From DATIXJ01 sp963714795 (GTDB lineage: Bacteria > Bacteroidota > Ignavibacteria > UBA10030 > SZUA-254): a DNA stretch of 64,000 bases. Positions 35,516-45,090 of the stretch are shown here, in pieces (position 1 is the stretch's first letter; each line of letters opens with the position of its first letter). The DNA is taken from contig CAVQPS010000010.1 in the NCBI GenBank assembly GCA_963714795.1, positions 598,308 through 662,307 of the forward strand, given 5' to 3'. The notes below the pieces were generated by a model. That model was not told the DNA's origin. It made no database searches and was given only the letters and a program-made list of their open reading frames with translations. The position numbers and the translations under genes were made by a program.

Positions 35516-38500
35516 ATGAAACCGATTCACAATTATACATTTCGAATTTTACAATGCTTACTGGTTCTCGCAGCAATTTCTGCGACACCGGTATATGCGC
35601 AAGATTCGAAAGAGAATGCCGAATTCAAATTGGCCGTCGGATTGTATAACGACGGGATGTACGATCTTGCCTTACAGCAGTTTAAAAATTTTACGGAATC
35701 GTATCCGAATACCTCGCAAGGAATCGAAGCGCGGTTTTATCTCGGTGAAACGGAGATGAAATTACAACAGTTCGATGAGGCACGCATTACATTTCAAAAT
35801 TTCGCGTTATCCTATGTCGATCATCCCAAAGCGCCGGAAGCATGGATCAATGTCGGTAATGCATTTTTGGGATTGAAAAACGAACACGAGGCGGCATCTG
35901 CTTTCGAACGGGTAAAAGTGTTCCATCCGAAGAGCCCGCTGGTGCCGGAGGCATTATTGAAAGCCGGTCAACTCTATCGCCGGCTCGGGGACCGAGAAAA
36001 TGCAAAAAAGAATTTTCGTTCCATCATTCAGGATTATTCGACAAGTTCCAGCGTCCTCGCCGCACGACTTGCCATCAGCGAAATGTATGCTGAAGAAGGA
36101 CAAACCGATCTCGCGGAACGTGAAGCGCGGAACGTCAGTGAAAGCGATGCCCCACCGGCAGTTCGTGCGAGCGCTCTTTTTTCGTTAGGGAAACTCCAGA
36201 TGAGCAACAGCCTGTTCGACGACGCGGAACAGACATTTACGTCCATCCTCACATCGTACAAAAAAACTCCATCAGCAGTCGCTTCACAGTATGAACTCGG
36301 ACTGCTCGCCGTCGGCGATCATAATTATTCTCTTGCGATCGAAACCCTCTTAAAAGTCGCATCGGATGAATCGGCCGACGATTCCCTTCAGGCAGCGGCG
36401 TTGTTTCATGCCGGAGAAACGTACATGAACATGCGCCAGTACGGCGATGCACAAAAGATATTTGAACGATTTACTGCAAAATTTCCGCAACACAGGATGA
36501 ACGACGAAGCATTTCTTCGGGCAGGCAACGCCGCACTTTTGAATAATAAACCGGCAACGGCATCGCAGTACGCACGGAAAGTCTTGCAGGGTTCTTCGAC
36601 AACACTACGGTACGATGCGTTCATTCTCGCCGCGCATGCAGGAGTCGCCGGCGGACAACTGAGCGATGCCGTGAAATATTATACTTCACTCATCAATGAG
36701 TTCGCCGAAGATGAGCACACGCCGCTTTATGCTCTTGAACTTGGCCGACTGTATGAAAGCCAATTGCATGATTGCCGGAAAGCAATCGCGGTCTACGACC
36801 AAATCCCACAGCGTTATCCTCATTCAAAATATATTGTCGATGCATCGCTGGGAACGGCAGAATGCCAGATCACACTCGGCGATATTGAGAATGGGATTAA
36901 AACGCTCACCGACATTCAATCACAATATCCGGCACACGATCAATTCATAATCGTTCAGGAAAAAATCGGTTATCTGCAGAGACACATGCTGAAAGACCGG
37001 GATGCCGGCATCAGCAAGCTGGCACGTTTGATGGGCGAGGTCTTAACGCAAAAATCAAAAGCGGAACTTTCGCTGAAGCTGGGAGAAATTTATTTTAACG
37101 ATTTGAAAGACTATGAACCTGCGGCACAACAATTCAGTCTTGCCATCGACGGCGGGCTCGATGCACAGCAATTTTCCGAGGCATATTTCCAGCGTGCGCG
37201 TGCGTATGATTTTCTCTCGGAAACCGATTCCGGCAACGCCCAGCAGGCGATCACGTATTACGATGCATTTCTGAAACAATTTCCTGCCGATTCCCGTGCG
37301 GACGATGCCGCTTTTGACAGTTATCTTTTAAAATGCCGCAACCGTGCTTCCGCCAACCGCGTGACACTGGCAAAGAATTTTCTCGCCGAGCACCCGGCAT
37401 CATCCCACCGCGAACAATGCCTTTTCGATCTTTGTATGACCGCAACGTACGACACTATCGGAACGGTAGATTCACTCAACAGCTTCATTACGCAATTTCC
37501 GCAATCGAACCGTTTAGGGATTATTATAGAACGACGCGGAGAATTATTTTCCTACATGCATCAAACTGATTCAGCGGCGGCAAGCTGGCGGCGTGCATCC
37601 GAATTCCGGACAATCACTCCATCAACCGTCCTTGCCTTCACCGACCTTGCCGATCTCGAATGGCATCGACAGCATATTCCGGAAGCGATCGCATTGTGGG
37701 AACGATTGACATCGGAGTTTTTCTACACATCGGCGGCGGATCCCGCACGGCAATCTCTTGTCGAGGCATATATTGCCAACAATCAATATGGCGATGCCAT
37801 TAATCTGATTACTTCTTTGATGAGTGAAGATTCGTCATTGGATTATTCATACCAATTGGCGACTGCATACGAGAAAAAAGGAGACCGGCAACAGGCAACC
37901 CGTTATTACAACCTCTGCCTGTCACGCGATCGCAAAAGTCCGTTTGCGGGAAAATGTTTTTATGCACTCGGCGCTCTCGCACGCAACCAGGGCAGAAACG
38001 ATCTTGCGTCAACATACTTCAAACAAGCGGCAGCATTAGGCAATTCTACAACCGCAACGAGTGATATCGCCGATTTGTTGTTTCAGACCGAACAATATCC
38101 GGAGGCAGCGCGGCAATACCATCAACTTGCATTGTCTGCCGATTCCGCCGAAGCAAAAGAGCGGTACCAGATCCGCTCGATCGTGGCAACACTCCGGGCA
38201 GATAAACTTGCCGAAGCCCAGCACGAAATCGATCAGTTGAATTCCTCATTCGGAAAAAATGAACAGGCATCCGCGGAATTTCTCTATGAAACTGGGAATT
38301 ATTATTACCGCAAACAAGATTACGCAAATGCAAAAAAAACATTTGAGAATCTTGGCAACGATTACGAAAACACACGCTTTGGCCCGTGGGGAAAATACTA
38401 TCTCGGAAAAATTTTAGAAGTCAACAACAAACTGAGCGATGCCGCAACGACCTATACGTCTGTACTGCAGAAATATCCGACATCGGATGTCATTCCGCGG

Positions 38501-39121
38501 GTTTTACTATCTCTCGGGAACATGCATTTTAACGCGGAACGTTATGAAGACGCCATCACATACTATCAACAGATAACCGCCTCACCGGACCGTGCGGGCG
38601 ATATTCTTTCGTACGCGATGAACAATCTTATTGAAGCGTACGAATCGACCAAACTGTACGACGCCGCGTTGAAAACCACGCGGGATTATATCGATCGATT
38701 TCCGAACGACGAGAATATCATCGATAAAAAAATCAAACTCGGCACGCTGTACACAAAGTTGGGATATTACGATCAGGCGGTGCTGTATTTCCAAAATCTC
38801 ATCAGCGAAGCAGGAAGTCTTCTCGAAGCCGAATTGCGGTACGACATCGGTGAGGCATATTATAATAAAGGCGATTACCAGCAGGCAATACTCGAATTCC
38901 TCAAAGTCCCCTATCTCGTTTCCCGGCAAGGGAAAGTCAACTGGACGGCAACATCATTTTATATGGCGGGACAATCGTATGAAAAAATGTCGAAGTTCGA
39001 TGCGGCAATCGACATGTATCAGCAAATTATCGACCGGCCGGGAATCGATGCAACATTCAAAAGCGCCGCAAAAAAAGAAATCAATCGTGTGAAATCGGTC
39101 ATCAAAAACGATTCGAAATGA
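35516..39121 (+). CDS. Giant exported TPR-repeat protein
   Basis: 1201 residues. Signal peptide (FRILQCLLVLAAISATPVYAQ). The rest is an almost continuous array of about 25-30 tetratricopeptide units (for example LYNDGMYDLALQQFKNFTESYPNTSQGIEARFYLGE, with the repeated ...F..YP.....A.F..GE... spacing), the style of the YfiO/BamD and YbgF proteins but far longer. It is inferred to act as a periplasmic protein-binding scaffold. It is followed after 86 bp by obg and then yebC on the same strand. No enzymatic domain was seen. Confidence 0.88.
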   Translation: MKPIHNYTFRILQCLLVLAAISATPVYAQDSKENAEFKLAVGLYNDGMYDLALQQFKNFTESYPNTSQGIEARFYLGETEMKLQQFDEARITFQNFALSYVDHPKAPEAWINVGNAFLGLKNEHEAASAFERVKVFHPKSPLVPEALLKAGQLYRRLGDRENAKKNFRSIIQDYSTSSSVLAARLAISEMYAEEGQTDLAEREARNVSESDAPPAVRASALFSLGKLQMSNSLFDDAEQTFTSILTSYKKTPSAVASQYELGLLAVGDHNYSLAIETLLKVASDESADDSLQAAALFHAGETYMNMRQYGDAQKIFERFTAKFPQHRMNDEAFLRAGNAALLNNKPATASQYARKVLQGSSTTLRYDAFILAAHAGVAGGQLSDAVKYYTSLINEFAEDEHTPLYALELGRLYESQLHDCRKAIAVYDQIPQRYPHSKYIVDASLGTAECQITLGDIENGIKTLTDIQSQYPAHDQFIIVQEKIGYLQRHMLKDRDAGISKLARLMGEVLTQKSKAELSLKLGEIYFNDLKDYEPAAQQFSLAIDGGLDAQQFSEAYFQRARAYDFLSETDSGNAQQAITYYDAFLKQFPADSRADDAAFDSYLLKCRNRASANRVTLAKNFLAEHPASSHREQCLFDLCMTATYDTIGTVDSLNSFITQFPQSNRLGIIIERRGELFSYMHQTDSAAASWRRASEFRTITPSTVLAFTDLADLEWHRQHIPEAIALWERLTSEFFYTSAADPARQSLVEAYIANNQYGDAINLITSLMSEDSSLDYSYQLATAYEKKGDRQQATRYYNLCLSRDRKSPFAGKCFYALGALARNQGRNDLASTYFKQAAALGNSTTATSDIADLLFQTEQYPEAARQYHQLALSADSAEAKERYQIRSIVATLRADKLAEAQHEIDQLNSSFGKNEQASAEFLYETGNYYYRKQDYANAKKTFENLGNDYENTRFGPWGKYYLGKILEVNNKLSDAATTYTSVLQKYPTSDVIPRVLLSLGNMHFNAERYEDAITYYQQITASPDRAGDILSYAMNNLIEAYESTKLYDAALKTTRDYIDRFPNDENIIDKKIKLGTLYTKLGYYDQAVLYFQNLISEAGSLLEAELRYDIGEAYYNKGDYQQAILEFLKVPYLVSRQGKVNWTATSFYMAGQSYEKMSKFDAAIDMYQQIIDRPGIDATFKSAAKKEINRVKSVIKNDSK

Positions 39122-39207
39122 TCACGAAAGATTTTCCATTCATTCTGCATGAGATAGTGGTTCGATTAATTCTTTTCATTCATTCATAATAGAATATTAA
39201 CCATCCG

Positions 39208-40203
39208 ATGTTTATCGATCAGGCAACAATTTATGTCAAAGCAGGAAAAGGTGGAAACGGGGTTATCAGTTTCCGCAGGGAAAAATTTATCCCGAAAGGC
39301 GGACCCGACGGCGGCAACGGCGGCAACGGCGGAAGCATTATCTTTCGTGCCGATGCTCAGCTGACAACGCTGATGGATTTCCGTTACAAAAGAAATTACA
39401 AAGCGGGTGACGGTGAACCGGGAATGGGTTCCAACAAAACGGGAAAATCGGCGGATGATGTCGTCATCCGCGTTCCGACCGGGACCATCATCAAAGATGC
39501 AGGCACGGAAGCGATATTAGCTGATCTCGTCGATGACAATCAGGAATTTCTTGCTGCCCGCGCCGGTAAAGGCGGAAAAGGAAATGCTGAATTTGCCACC
39601 TCGACGAAACAGGCGCCGCGTTTTGCCACTCCCGGAACACTGGGAGAAGAAAAAAACATCCAACTCGAATTGAAATTGCTCGCCGACGTCGGGCTTGTCG
39701 GTTTTCCCAATGCAGGAAAGTCGACACTCATTGCGCGCATTTCTGCCGCAAAGCCCAAAATTGCAGATTACCCGTTCACGACGTTAATACCGAATCTCGG
39801 TATCGTCCGGTACGGCGAGTACAAAAGTTTTGTTGTCGCAGACATGCCCGGCCTCATCGAAGGCGCGCACGAAGGGAAAGGACTCGGGATTCAATTTCTC
39901 CGGCACATCGAACGAACGCGAGTCCTGGTATTCCTGATCGAATGCACCGGCGAAGATCCCAAGGAACAATATACAACGCTGGTGCATGAGTTGAAATCGT
40001 TCAACGAAGCGATGCTGAAAAAACCGCAGATCATCGCATTATCGAAGATCGATCTTGCCGACGACAAGTTGCAAAAACAGTTAAAGAAAATTTCGTTCAA
40101 AAAGAATATTCCGGTGATTGCAATTTCTGCCGTCGCCGGCGATGGCATCAAAGAATTACTCGATTCGATCTGGAAGAAACTTCAAATAAAACAAAAACGA
40201 TAA
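39208..40203 (+). CDS. obg: Ribosome-associated GTPase Obg
   Basis: 331 residues, the standard length without a long C-terminal extension. The glycine-rich Obg fold (residues 1-158; KAGKGGNGVISFRREKF, GGPDGGNGGNGG) is followed by a GTPase domain with G1 GFPNAGKST (165-173), G2 threonines at YPFTTL, G3 DMPG (212-215) and G4 SKID. Obg proteins act in late 50S subunit assembly and stress control. It lies between the TPR gene and yebC on one strand. Cytoplasmic. Confidence 0.97.
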   Translation: MFIDQATIYVKAGKGGNGVISFRREKFIPKGGPDGGNGGNGGSIIFRADAQLTTLMDFRYKRNYKAGDGEPGMGSNKTGKSADDVVIRVPTGTIIKDAGTEAILADLVDDNQEFLAARAGKGGKGNAEFATSTKQAPRFATPGTLGEEKNIQLELKLLADVGLVGFPNAGKSTLIARISAAKPKIADYPFTTLIPNLGIVRYGEYKSFVVADMPGLIEGAHEGKGLGIQFLRHIERTRVLVFLIECTGEDPKEQYTTLVHELKSFNEAMLKKPQIIALSKIDLADDKLQKQLKKISFKKNIPVIAISAVAGDGIKELLDSIWKKLQIKQKR

Positions 40204-40238
40204 TGCAAAGAAAATGGTAAGGAGAAAGCAATAACGTT

Positions 40239-40943
40239 ATGGGAAGAGCATTTGAATTCCGCCGGGCGCGGAAAGAAAAACGCTGGGGTAAAATGGCGGT
40301 GGCATTTACCAAGCTCAGCAAAGAAATCACGCTTGCGGCAAAGGTCGGCGGCGCCGATCCGGAAACAAACCTCCGGCTGAAGGTTGCCGTCGAAAGCGCC
40401 AAAGCGGTAAATATGCCGAAAGACAAAATTGAAGGCGCAATCAAACGGGCAACATCCAAAGAAGCATCGCTGGAAGAAGTTGTGTATGAAGGATATGGAC
40501 CACACGGTATTGCTATCGTCGTGGAAACAGCAACGGACAATCCGACCCGAACTGTGGGAAATCTCCGCAGTTATTTCACTCATGTCGGCGGCGCACTCGG
40601 AACGACCGGTTCGCTTGATTTTTTATTCGAACGCAAAGGCATTATTCAATTCGCGGTAGGAAATTTGAACGCCGAAGAACTGGAGCTTGAACTGATCGAT
40701 CACGGGGCAGAGGAATTCATCGTGGAAGAAGGATCGGTCTACGTTTATACAAACTTCGCGGATTTTGCCGGCATGCAGCGCGCGGTGGAACAGAAAAAAA
40801 TTGCTATTACCAATGCCGAAGTCCTTCGCATCCCTCTTTCGACAAACGACCTGACCGAAGAAAAAAAACAAGCGGTGCAGGCGCTCATCGACAGGCTCGA
40901 AGAAGACGAAGATGTTCAGGCAGTGTATCATAACATGAAATGA
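40239..40943 (+). CDS. yebC: YebC/PmpR (TACO1) family protein
   Basis: 234 residues. The family signature runs from the N-terminus (MGRAFEFRRARKEKRWGKMA, KLSKEITLAAKVGGADPETN) through VYEGYGPHGIAIVVE and NPTRTVGNLRSYF to the end. YebC-type proteins are described as transcriptional regulators and, more recently, as factors helping ribosomes at proline-rich stretches; either fits. It follows obg by 35 bp and is probably the last gene of that operon, with a REP-like palindrome 17 bp downstream. Confidence 0.95.
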   Translation: MGRAFEFRRARKEKRWGKMAVAFTKLSKEITLAAKVGGADPETNLRLKVAVESAKAVNMPKDKIEGAIKRATSKEASLEEVVYEGYGPHGIAIVVETATDNPTRTVGNLRSYFTHVGGALGTTGSLDFLFERKGIIQFAVGNLNAEELELELIDHGAEEFIVEEGSVYVYTNFADFAGMQRAVEQKKIAITNAEVLRIPLSTNDLTEEKKQAVQALIDRLEEDEDVQAVYHNMK

Positions 40944-40960
40944 ATTTTATTCGTCCCCCT

Positions 40961-40987
40961 TTGTCCGAATGTTGTACATTCGGACAA
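40961..40987. repeat. REP-like palindrome
   Basis: Perfect 12-bp arms TTGTCCGAATGT/ACATTCGGACAA with a 3-nt loop, directly after yebC. It has the same type of arms as the palindromes at 30889 and 41312. Confidence 0.8.
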
Positions 40988-41000
40988 CAGAGGAGTAAAA

Positions 41001-41279
41001 TCAGTCAAATTTGAACCCACAGAACGCACAGCTCTTTGGTGTGAACACAGCTGGCATTTTCAGTTTGATCGCGCCGAACTGCCTTTGACTGAAACTCACA
41101 GGTTCTTGACAGCGAGGGCACCGAATACGTAATCCCACCAACGATAGAATGCCCATATACAGAAACCCTCCAACGATGGCAATCATTGGGTGAATTTTGA
41201 TCCCTAGATAACCGATGAGAAGCTCTCCCACCGGAAAAATTACAAACATGAGCAGATTCCTTTTCTGCTTAATTGTCAT
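41001..41279 (-). CDS. Small membrane protein with zinc-ribbon-like cysteines
   Basis: 92 residues: two hydrophobic segments (LLMFVIFPVGELLIGYLGI; MIAIVGGFLYMGILSLVGL) and a C-terminal half with two CxxC pairs (RCPRCQ and SCAFCG), a probable zinc ribbon. No family was recognised. It lies between two REP-like palindromes and next to the RAYT gene, so it may be part of the same inserted segment. Confidence 0.65.
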   Translation of the reverse strand: MTIKQKRNLLMFVIFPVGELLIGYLGIKIHPMIAIVGGFLYMGILSLVGLRIRCPRCQEPVSFSQRQFGAIKLKMPAVFTPKSCAFCGFKFD

Positions 41280-41311
41280 ATTGCCCTCATTGATTTGAAA
41301 TCCCCTGCCGT

Positions 41312-41336
41312 TGTCCGAGTGTTATACACTTGGACA
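41312..41336. repeat. REP-like palindrome downstream of the RAYT gene
   Basis: Arms TGTCCGAGTGT and ACACTTGGACA (one G-T pair) around a 3-nt loop, 18 bp beyond the stop of the transposase gene. It is nearly identical to the palindrome at 30889-30913. Confidence 0.78.
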
Positions 41337-41354
41337 CCCAAAGATATGAATTTT

Positions 41355-41897
41355 TTATTCCGTAAGGAAATCAACTTTAATAAGAGAATGGTCGCCGTGA
41401 ACATAATTGCTTGCACTGGAATATAACCAATACTCCGGTTGTCGGACGTAACCCTTTCGAACCGGATTATTGTGAAGATATTCCAATTTTTGTTCGAAGA
41501 ATTTATTCGATGCGACGGCAATGGGGTGACTGCCGTTCTGCCATACTTTAAAGTCATTTCCCTCTCCTGCGACCCGAGCTGCTTTCGAAAACGCTTTCAA
41601 TATTTTCCAATTGTTTTGCAACGTAAGCATCTCCGTAATTTGCCGGGATGTAAATCGTTTAAAATCCCGGAGAATATCTGATAGATTCATCTCGCGAGCC
41701 GATAGTATCGTGTGAATGTGGTTCGGCATAACGACATAACCATACAGACGGAGCCCTTTATGCGTTTGACAATATTGAAGCGCCTCGATGATCATTTGGA
41801 AATAATCGGGCATGGTAAATACATACAACCAATCGACAATGACATCGGTACAGAAATACACTTCACTGTCAGCAGTGATAATATAAGGTTTTTCCAT
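41355..41897 (-). CDS. REP-associated tyrosine transposase (RAYT)
   Basis: 180 residues. A single-strand HUH transposase of the TnpA-REP type: MPNHIH supplies the two metal-binding histidines (H60, H62) and QKLEYLHNNPV carries the expected catalytic tyrosine (Y140). FKRFTSRQI and VWQNGSHPI are further family signatures. RAYTs are single-copy, domesticated relatives of IS200/IS605 transposases that cut and mobilise REP hairpins. Matching palindromes lie 18 bp downstream and 84 bp upstream, as expected for its substrate. All key residues are present, so it looks intact. Confidence 0.9.
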   Translation of the reverse strand: MEKPYIITADSEVYFCTDVIVDWLYVFTMPDYFQMIIEALQYCQTHKGLRLYGYVVMPNHIHTILSAREMNLSDILRDFKRFTSRQITEMLTLQNNWKILKAFSKAARVAGEGNDFKVWQNGSHPIAVASNKFFEQKLEYLHNNPVRKGYVRQPEYWLYSSASNYVHGDHSLIKVDFLTE

Positions 41898-41981
41898 GAC
41901 AACCCTCCCTACGTTAGGAAACGAATATTAGAGTATAAACAATGATTAAGACATCGTCAAGTCCGGTATGTCCGACTCCCT

Positions 41982-42010
41982 GTTGTCCGACAGTTCAACT
42001 GTCGGACAAC
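41982..42010. repeat. REP-like palindrome upstream of the RAYT gene
   Basis: Perfect 14-bp arms GTTGTCCGACAGTT/AACTGTCGGACAAC with one central base; a partial extra copy (TGTCCGACTCC) lies just upstream. The arms match those of the hairpin at 30921-30941. It falls between the RAYT gene and the leucine dehydrogenase operon. Confidence 0.8.
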
Positions 42011-42097
42011 GAGAGGCATAGATACTTTTGGATAGAAACGGGATTTTATGTACATTAAAATCAAATATTTTCAATCATTTTTCGACCGGAGAACATT

Positions 42098-43213
42098 GTG
42101 AATTTATTCGAACAACTGGAGCTCAATCAGCATGAGCAGGTGGTATTTTGCTCGGATACGAAAGCCCGCCTCCGGGTCATCATTGCCATTCATAATACCA
42201 CACTCGGCCCTGCCCTCGGTGGAGCACGTATGTGGACATATTCTTCCGATGCCGATGCTTTAAGCGACGCGCTCCGGCTTTCCCGCGGTATGACGTACAA
42301 AGCGGCCGTTGCAGGATTGAATCTCGGCGGAGGTAAAGCAGTCATTATCGCCGATCCGAATAACGATAAATCCGAAGCACTGTTCCGCACATACGGCAGA
42401 TTCGTCGAGGGACTTGCAGGACGGTATATCACGGCCGAAGATGTCGGCACCAGTGTGCAGGACATGGAATTGGTCCGAATGGAAACAAAATATGTCACCG
42501 GACTCGACCGCGCACTGGGCGGCGGCGGCGATCCTTCACCCGTGACCGCCTTCGGCGTTTATCACGGCATGAAAGCAGCGATGAACGAACTCAGCGGCAG
42601 TGATTCGTTGAAAGGCAAAACCATCGCCGTGCAGGGAACCGGTCATGTCGCCAGTTACCTGTGCGATCATCTTGCAAAAGAAGGAGCGAAATTATTCGTC
42701 ACGGATATTTACGAAAAGAAAGCAAAGGCGGTCGTCGAGCGGACCAAAGCGAAATATGTTCCGCCGGATAAGATTTATTCCGTCGATGCGGATATTTTTT
42801 GCCCGTGTGCGCTCGGTGCAATTCTGAACGATAAAACAATTCCCAAGCTCAAGGCGGCAATCGTTGCCGGCGGTGCGAACAATCAGCTCGCCGACGAGAA
42901 GAAGCATGGTGCTATGCTGCTGAAACGCGGCATTCTATACGCACCCGATTATGCCATCAATGCCGGCGGATTGATGAGCGTCGCCAGCGAACTCGAAGGC
43001 CATCCGCATGAACGCGCCATGAAACAGGCAGAAAGTATTTACGATACGATTTCTAAAATTTTTCAAATCGCAAAGAAACAAAAGATCCTCACGTTCGAAG
43101 CTTCGAACCGCCTGGCGGAAGAACGTATCGCACAGATCGGTCATATCCGGAAACTGTATGCCGGAAAATCTGAATTTGACGGACACCTGGCGAATATCAA
43201 AAACGGTAAATAA
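42098..43213 (+). CDS. Leucine dehydrogenase-type Glu/Leu/Phe/Val dehydrogenase
   Basis: 371 residues from GTG with GGAG six nt upstream. It catalyses NAD-dependent oxidative deamination of branched-chain amino acids. The substrate region has GPALGGARMW, GMTYKAA with K68 and GLNLGGGKAVI with K80, the same positions as the two essential lysines in characterised leucine dehydrogenases. The Rossmann domain shows VQGTGHVASYL (about 180-192). It is the first gene of a compact plus-strand series (nusB, MFS, DsbD-alpha, lpxH, PBP1A). Leucine rather than another amino acid is inferred from overall similarity. A possible TACTTTTG -7 element lies at 42023-42030. Confidence 0.92.
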   Translation: MNLFEQLELNQHEQVVFCSDTKARLRVIIAIHNTTLGPALGGARMWTYSSDADALSDALRLSRGMTYKAAVAGLNLGGGKAVIIADPNNDKSEALFRTYGRFVEGLAGRYITAEDVGTSVQDMELVRMETKYVTGLDRALGGGGDPSPVTAFGVYHGMKAAMNELSGSDSLKGKTIAVQGTGHVASYLCDHLAKEGAKLFVTDIYEKKAKAVVERTKAKYVPPDKIYSVDADIFCPCALGAILNDKTIPKLKAAIVAGGANNQLADEKKHGAMLLKRGILYAPDYAINAGGLMSVASELEGHPHERAMKQAESIYDTISKIFQIAKKQKILTFEASNRLAEERIAQIGHIRKLYAGKSEFDGHLANIKNGK

Positions 43214-43250
43214 TGAACGAGCGTATGCAGTTTTTCCCGGTGAGAATAGT

Positions 43251-43763
43251 ATGACGATGTACAAAAGACGGTTGATTCGTGAAAAGGCGCTGCAGGCATT
43301 GTACGCGTACGAGCTTTCCAAAGAACCGATTACGGATGTCATTGCCAATGTCTTCGGCGAACTCAAATCACAAAAAGACGATTTTGAATTCGCCAAAAAA
43401 CTTGTGGCTGAGGTCATTCATCACGAAGAAGAGGTTGAAAAATATATCAGGGCGAAAGTAGCACACTGGGAATTCGATCGCATCGCGACTGTTGACCGAT
43501 TACTCCTTCGCATGGGAATTTGTGAAATGCTCTACTTCCCCGACATTCCTCCGAAAGTCACCATTAACGAGCTGATCGAAATTGCAAAAACATTCAGCAC
43601 GGAAAAAAGCGGAAAATTTATCAACGGTGTTCTTGATGCCATTCTGGAAGAATTGACATCGGCAGATTCGATCAAGAAAACGGGCCGCGGATTAATCAAC
43701 GAATCGCCCCATCCTGAGCAACCCCATTCACCGGCACCCCGTAAGCCTGTGAAAGGCAAATAA
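43251..43763 (+). CDS. nusB: Transcription antitermination factor NusB
   Basis: 170 residues from the ATG giving MTMYKRRLIREKALQALYAYEL, with GGTGAG seven nt upstream; the frame is open further left into the dehydrogenase gene but without similarity. The NusB signature is complete (RxxREKALQALYAYE, HWEFDRIATVDRLLLRMGICEMLYF, VTINELIEIAKTFSTEKSGKFINGVLDAI). NusB binds boxA RNA with NusE to prevent termination in rRNA operons. A proline-rich tail of about 35 residues extends the usual length. Its stop codon overlaps the next start (TAATG). Confidence 0.95.
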   Translation: MTMYKRRLIREKALQALYAYELSKEPITDVIANVFGELKSQKDDFEFAKKLVAEVIHHEEEVEKYIRAKVAHWEFDRIATVDRLLLRMGICEMLYFPDIPPKVTINELIEIAKTFSTEKSGKFINGVLDAILEELTSADSIKKTGRGLINESPHPEQPHSPAPRKPVKGK

Positions 43764-45028
43764 TGTCGTCCGGAGTTTCCATGGTGAATCGCGGAAAAAT
43801 TTTCACATGGACGTTATACGATTTTGCCCAAACCGCTTTTTCCGTCATCGTCATTACCGTCATTTATTCCCGCTATTTCATCAACCATGTTAGCGGCGGA
43901 GAGCGCTGGCTCTGGGGACTTGCCGTCAGCACATCGATGATTATTGCCGCGCTTCTTTCTCCTCCTCTGGGAGCCGCCGCAGATCATTCTCATAACAGGA
44001 AACGATTCCTGCTTTTCTTTACGCTTCTGTGTATTATTCCGACTGCTCTCCTTTTTTTCGTACAGAACGGCATGGTGATTGCCGGCTTCACATTATTTGT
44101 TCTTGCCAACGTCGGTTTTGAGGGTGGTCTGGTATTTTACGATGCGTTTCTTCCCGGCATCACTTCTCCGAAATCGTACGGGCGGGTTTCGGGATACGGT
44201 TTCGCGATGGGATATCTCGGAGCTCTTGCCGTGCTCGTCATTGTCATGTTTCTCCTGCCGGAATCTTCCAGTCCGGAATACCTTTTTTACGTCCGTTTAT
44301 CGTTTATCATAGCCGCCGGATTTTTCCTTGTATTCTCTCTGCCGATGTTTCTGTTCGTTCCGGAACCGCCGCATAGTTCCGCTCCCACTGAATCATATTT
44401 GATCGCGGGAATACGACAATCCCGAAAAACATTTCGCGCATTATTTATCGATCGCAAACATCCGTCCATTGCGCGATTCTTGCTTGCATTCTTCATTTAT
44501 AACGACGGTATCCTGACGGTGATCGCCTTCGCGGCAATCTTTGCGGAACATGTTCTGCACATGAGTGATAAGGATATCATTATCTTTTTTGCGATTGTGC
44601 AGACCAGCGCGGTCATCGGTTCGGTTGTTTTCGGAATCATTACCGATAAAATCGGACCAAAAAAAACGATCATGATCACTCTGGTGATGTGGGCTTTGAT
44701 CGCCATCGGCGCTTACTTTGTGCAGACGGTTGCCATCTTTTATATTGTCGCAATCGCCGCCGGCACGGCAATCGGCTCTTCACAATCGGCAAGCAGGAGT
44801 TTCATGGCTCTTTTGACGCCGAAAGAGCATGAAGCAGAATTTTTCGGTTTCTATGACGGTCTCTGCGGAAAAGCATCCGCGGTTTTTGGACCGTTTGTAT
44901 ACGGGCTGATAGCTGATTTGACCAACGAGCGGTTTGCCGCTCTTATGATCTGCACATTTTTTATCGCCGGTCTTATTATTCTCCAGGGTGTCCCGGAGCC
45001 GATGCGGCAGTCATCAACGATTTCGTAA
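43763..45028 (+). CDS. MFS transporter of the UMF1 / Atg22-like family
   Basis: 421 residues with about 12 membrane segments. The N-terminus WTLYDFAQTAFSVIVITVIYSRYF and the central FFIYNDGILTVIAFAA are characteristic of UMF1-type (vacuole effluxer Atg22-like) permeases. The start overlaps the nusB stop by one base, so translation is coupled. Substrates of the bacterial members are unknown; the yeast relative exports amino acids, which would fit the leucine dehydrogenase upstream, but this is only suggestive. Confidence 0.88.
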   Translation: MSSGVSMVNRGKIFTWTLYDFAQTAFSVIVITVIYSRYFINHVSGGERWLWGLAVSTSMIIAALLSPPLGAAADHSHNRKRFLLFFTLLCIIPTALLFFVQNGMVIAGFTLFVLANVGFEGGLVFYDAFLPGITSPKSYGRVSGYGFAMGYLGALAVLVIVMFLLPESSSPEYLFYVRLSFIIAAGFFLVFSLPMFLFVPEPPHSSAPTESYLIAGIRQSRKTFRALFIDRKHPSIARFLLAFFIYNDGILTVIAFAAIFAEHVLHMSDKDIIIFFAIVQTSAVIGSVVFGIITDKIGPKKTIMITLVMWALIAIGAYFVQTVAIFYIVAIAAGTAIGSSQSASRSFMALLTPKEHEAEFFGFYDGLCGKASAVFGPFVYGLIADLTNERFAALMICTFFIAGLIILQGVPEPMRQSSTIS

Positions 45029-45090
45029 ACCTTGTTTATTGTTATATAAACTTTTAATTTTACAAAGCGATCAACTATCAACGTGAGTAT

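Noticed and set aside
42023..42030. TACTTTTG as promoter of the leucine dehydrogenase operon
   Set aside because: It matches the -7 consensus, but no -33 TTTG is found and it is only 12 bp from a REP palindrome, so it is noted but not listed as a feature.
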